Shown here: positions 63,559-64,000 of the stretch, in pieces | Position numbering within the stretch: position 1 is the first letter of the stretch | Layout: each line of letters begins with the position of its first letter | DNA from: CAYPAU01 sp964408825 | Lineage (GTDB): Bacteria > Patescibacteriota > Microgenomatia > Levybacterales > UBA12049 | Direction: 5' to 3' | NCBI GenBank assembly: GCA_964408825.1 | Contig: CAYPAU010000001.1 | Span: 1-64,000, forward strand | DNA: 64,000 nucleotides | Translations under genes and position numbers: made by a program | Notes under the pieces: model-generated | Seen by the model: only the letters and a program-made list of their open reading frames with translations | Databases searched by the model: none | What the model was told of the DNA's origin: nothing

Positions 63559-64000
63559 ATGGTTCAAACCGCAGAAACCACAAGAAGAATATTATTTTCG
63601 GAAAACGGAGCAAATCAGAATGGAGAAACTCCTCGTGGCGACGGCCACCCAATCATAGTCGTACCTCCGGTACTGCGATCGGATAAGAACATGGTTAATA
63701 TGAGGGATTGGATCAATAATCGTGGATTTAGAGCTTTTGAATCGGGCATCGAAGATTCTAGAACAAGAGACCCCCAGAGCGATGTCTTAAAAATTATTTC
63801 AAAAACTGATGAAGTTTTTGAAGAAACCGGCCAAAAAATAACGCTTGTAGGGTTTAGCTTGGGAGGAATTTATACCTTTGTCGCAGCAATGTTCAGACCC
63901 GAAAAGATTCAAAGAGTTGTTCTAGTAGGAACTCCCATCAGACGTCATGTCGCAGATGCTGCGAAGGGAAGATATAAAGAAATAGCTAAGGCCATAATCA
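63559..64000 (+). CDS. Alpha/beta hydrolase (partial, cut by window end)
   Basis: 147 codons visible, open at the window end. HPIIVVPPVLRSDKNMVNMRDWINNRGFRAFESG and ITLVGFSLGGIYTFVAAMF; GFSLGG is the nucleophile elbow (G-x-S-x-G) of lipases and esterases. VVLVGTPI after it is typical. Acid and His residues lie beyond the window. Confidence 0.8.
   Translation, partial: MVQTAETTRRILFSENGANQNGETPRGDGHPIIVVPPVLRSDKNMVNMRDWINNRGFRAFESGIEDSRTRDPQSDVLKIISKTDEVFEETGQKITLVGFSLGGIYTFVAAMFRPEKIQRVVLVGTPIRRHVADAAKGRYKEIAKAII

Overview
The window looks like a scaffolded metagenomic contig (three 10-N gaps at 7212, 19637 and 53709) from a Patescibacteria/CPR bacterium, most like the Microgenomates. This is an inference. 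It rests on a long S10-spc-alpha ribosomal block with no L30 gene between rpsE and rplO, standard stop codons (TGA is used as a stop), compact overlapping genes, a class I lysyl-tRNA synthetase, VanW, RNase Y and RmuC proteins, and short dispersed repeats of kinds common in these genomes.

Positions 1-22913 hold tuf (3' part), then rpsJ-rplC-rplD-rplW-rplB-rpsS-rplV-rpsC-rplP-rpmC-rpsQ-rplN-rplX-rplE-rpsZ-rpsH-rplF-rplR-rpsE-rplO-secY-adk-kinase-cmk-map-infA-rpmJ-rpsM-rpsK-rpsD-rpoA-rplQ-rplM-rpsI, all on the plus strand. The order is canonical, but accessory genes interrupt it: three small related proteins before rpsJ, two unknown genes between rpsJ and rplC, and an XRE-type regulator between rplB and rpsS. 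A second copy of the rpsJ 3' end, differing only at synonymous sites, follows the first insertion, as if a small cassette had entered the 3' end of rpsJ and rebuilt it.

Positions 22903-29900 hold a minus-strand unit (ECF-like sigma factor, two membrane proteins, idi) and then an isoprenoid-related stretch: isopentenyl phosphate kinase, a GT2 glycosyltransferase, ispH and uppS. Positions 29955-34511 hold tRNA-Pro(GGG), recA, an unknown gene, recX, rny and an HU-type protein. Positions 34658-38093 hold an ABC-2 exporter (ATPase and two permeases) and an unknown gene. Positions 38133-38470 hold RNase P RNA. Positions 38550-48135 are mostly minus strand: a UvrD/RecB-type helicase-nuclease, a cupredoxin-like protein, rmuC, a TrpR-like regulator, tsaD, a DUF192 protein, a nucleotidyltransferase and a VanW protein.

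Positions 48164-64000 are mostly plus strand: a solute-binding protein, an NTase-like protein, a fusion of archaeal/eukaryotic-type CoaD with a GTP-dependent dephospho-CoA kinase domain, greA, an ACT-domain protein, a GNAT protein, class I lysK, a second TrpR-like regulator, rdgB, serS, an 11-residue polybasic ORF with hairpins and a terminator, secA, a kinase-like protein, a subtilase with a PA14 domain, a 40-aa membrane peptide and a partial alpha/beta hydrolase.

Four patterns run through the window. (1) Palindromic and TTCGA-type repeats lie inside conserved coding genes and at gene junctions, where they supply the stop codon of one gene and end at the start codon of the next. (2) Many isolated genes have a -10 hexamer 5-9 nt before the start codon, as expected for leaderless mRNAs. 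(3) rplC, rny, greA and secA have promoter-proximal terminators or switch-like hairpins. (4) Two TrpR-like genes are each bracketed by their own pair of operator-like sites.
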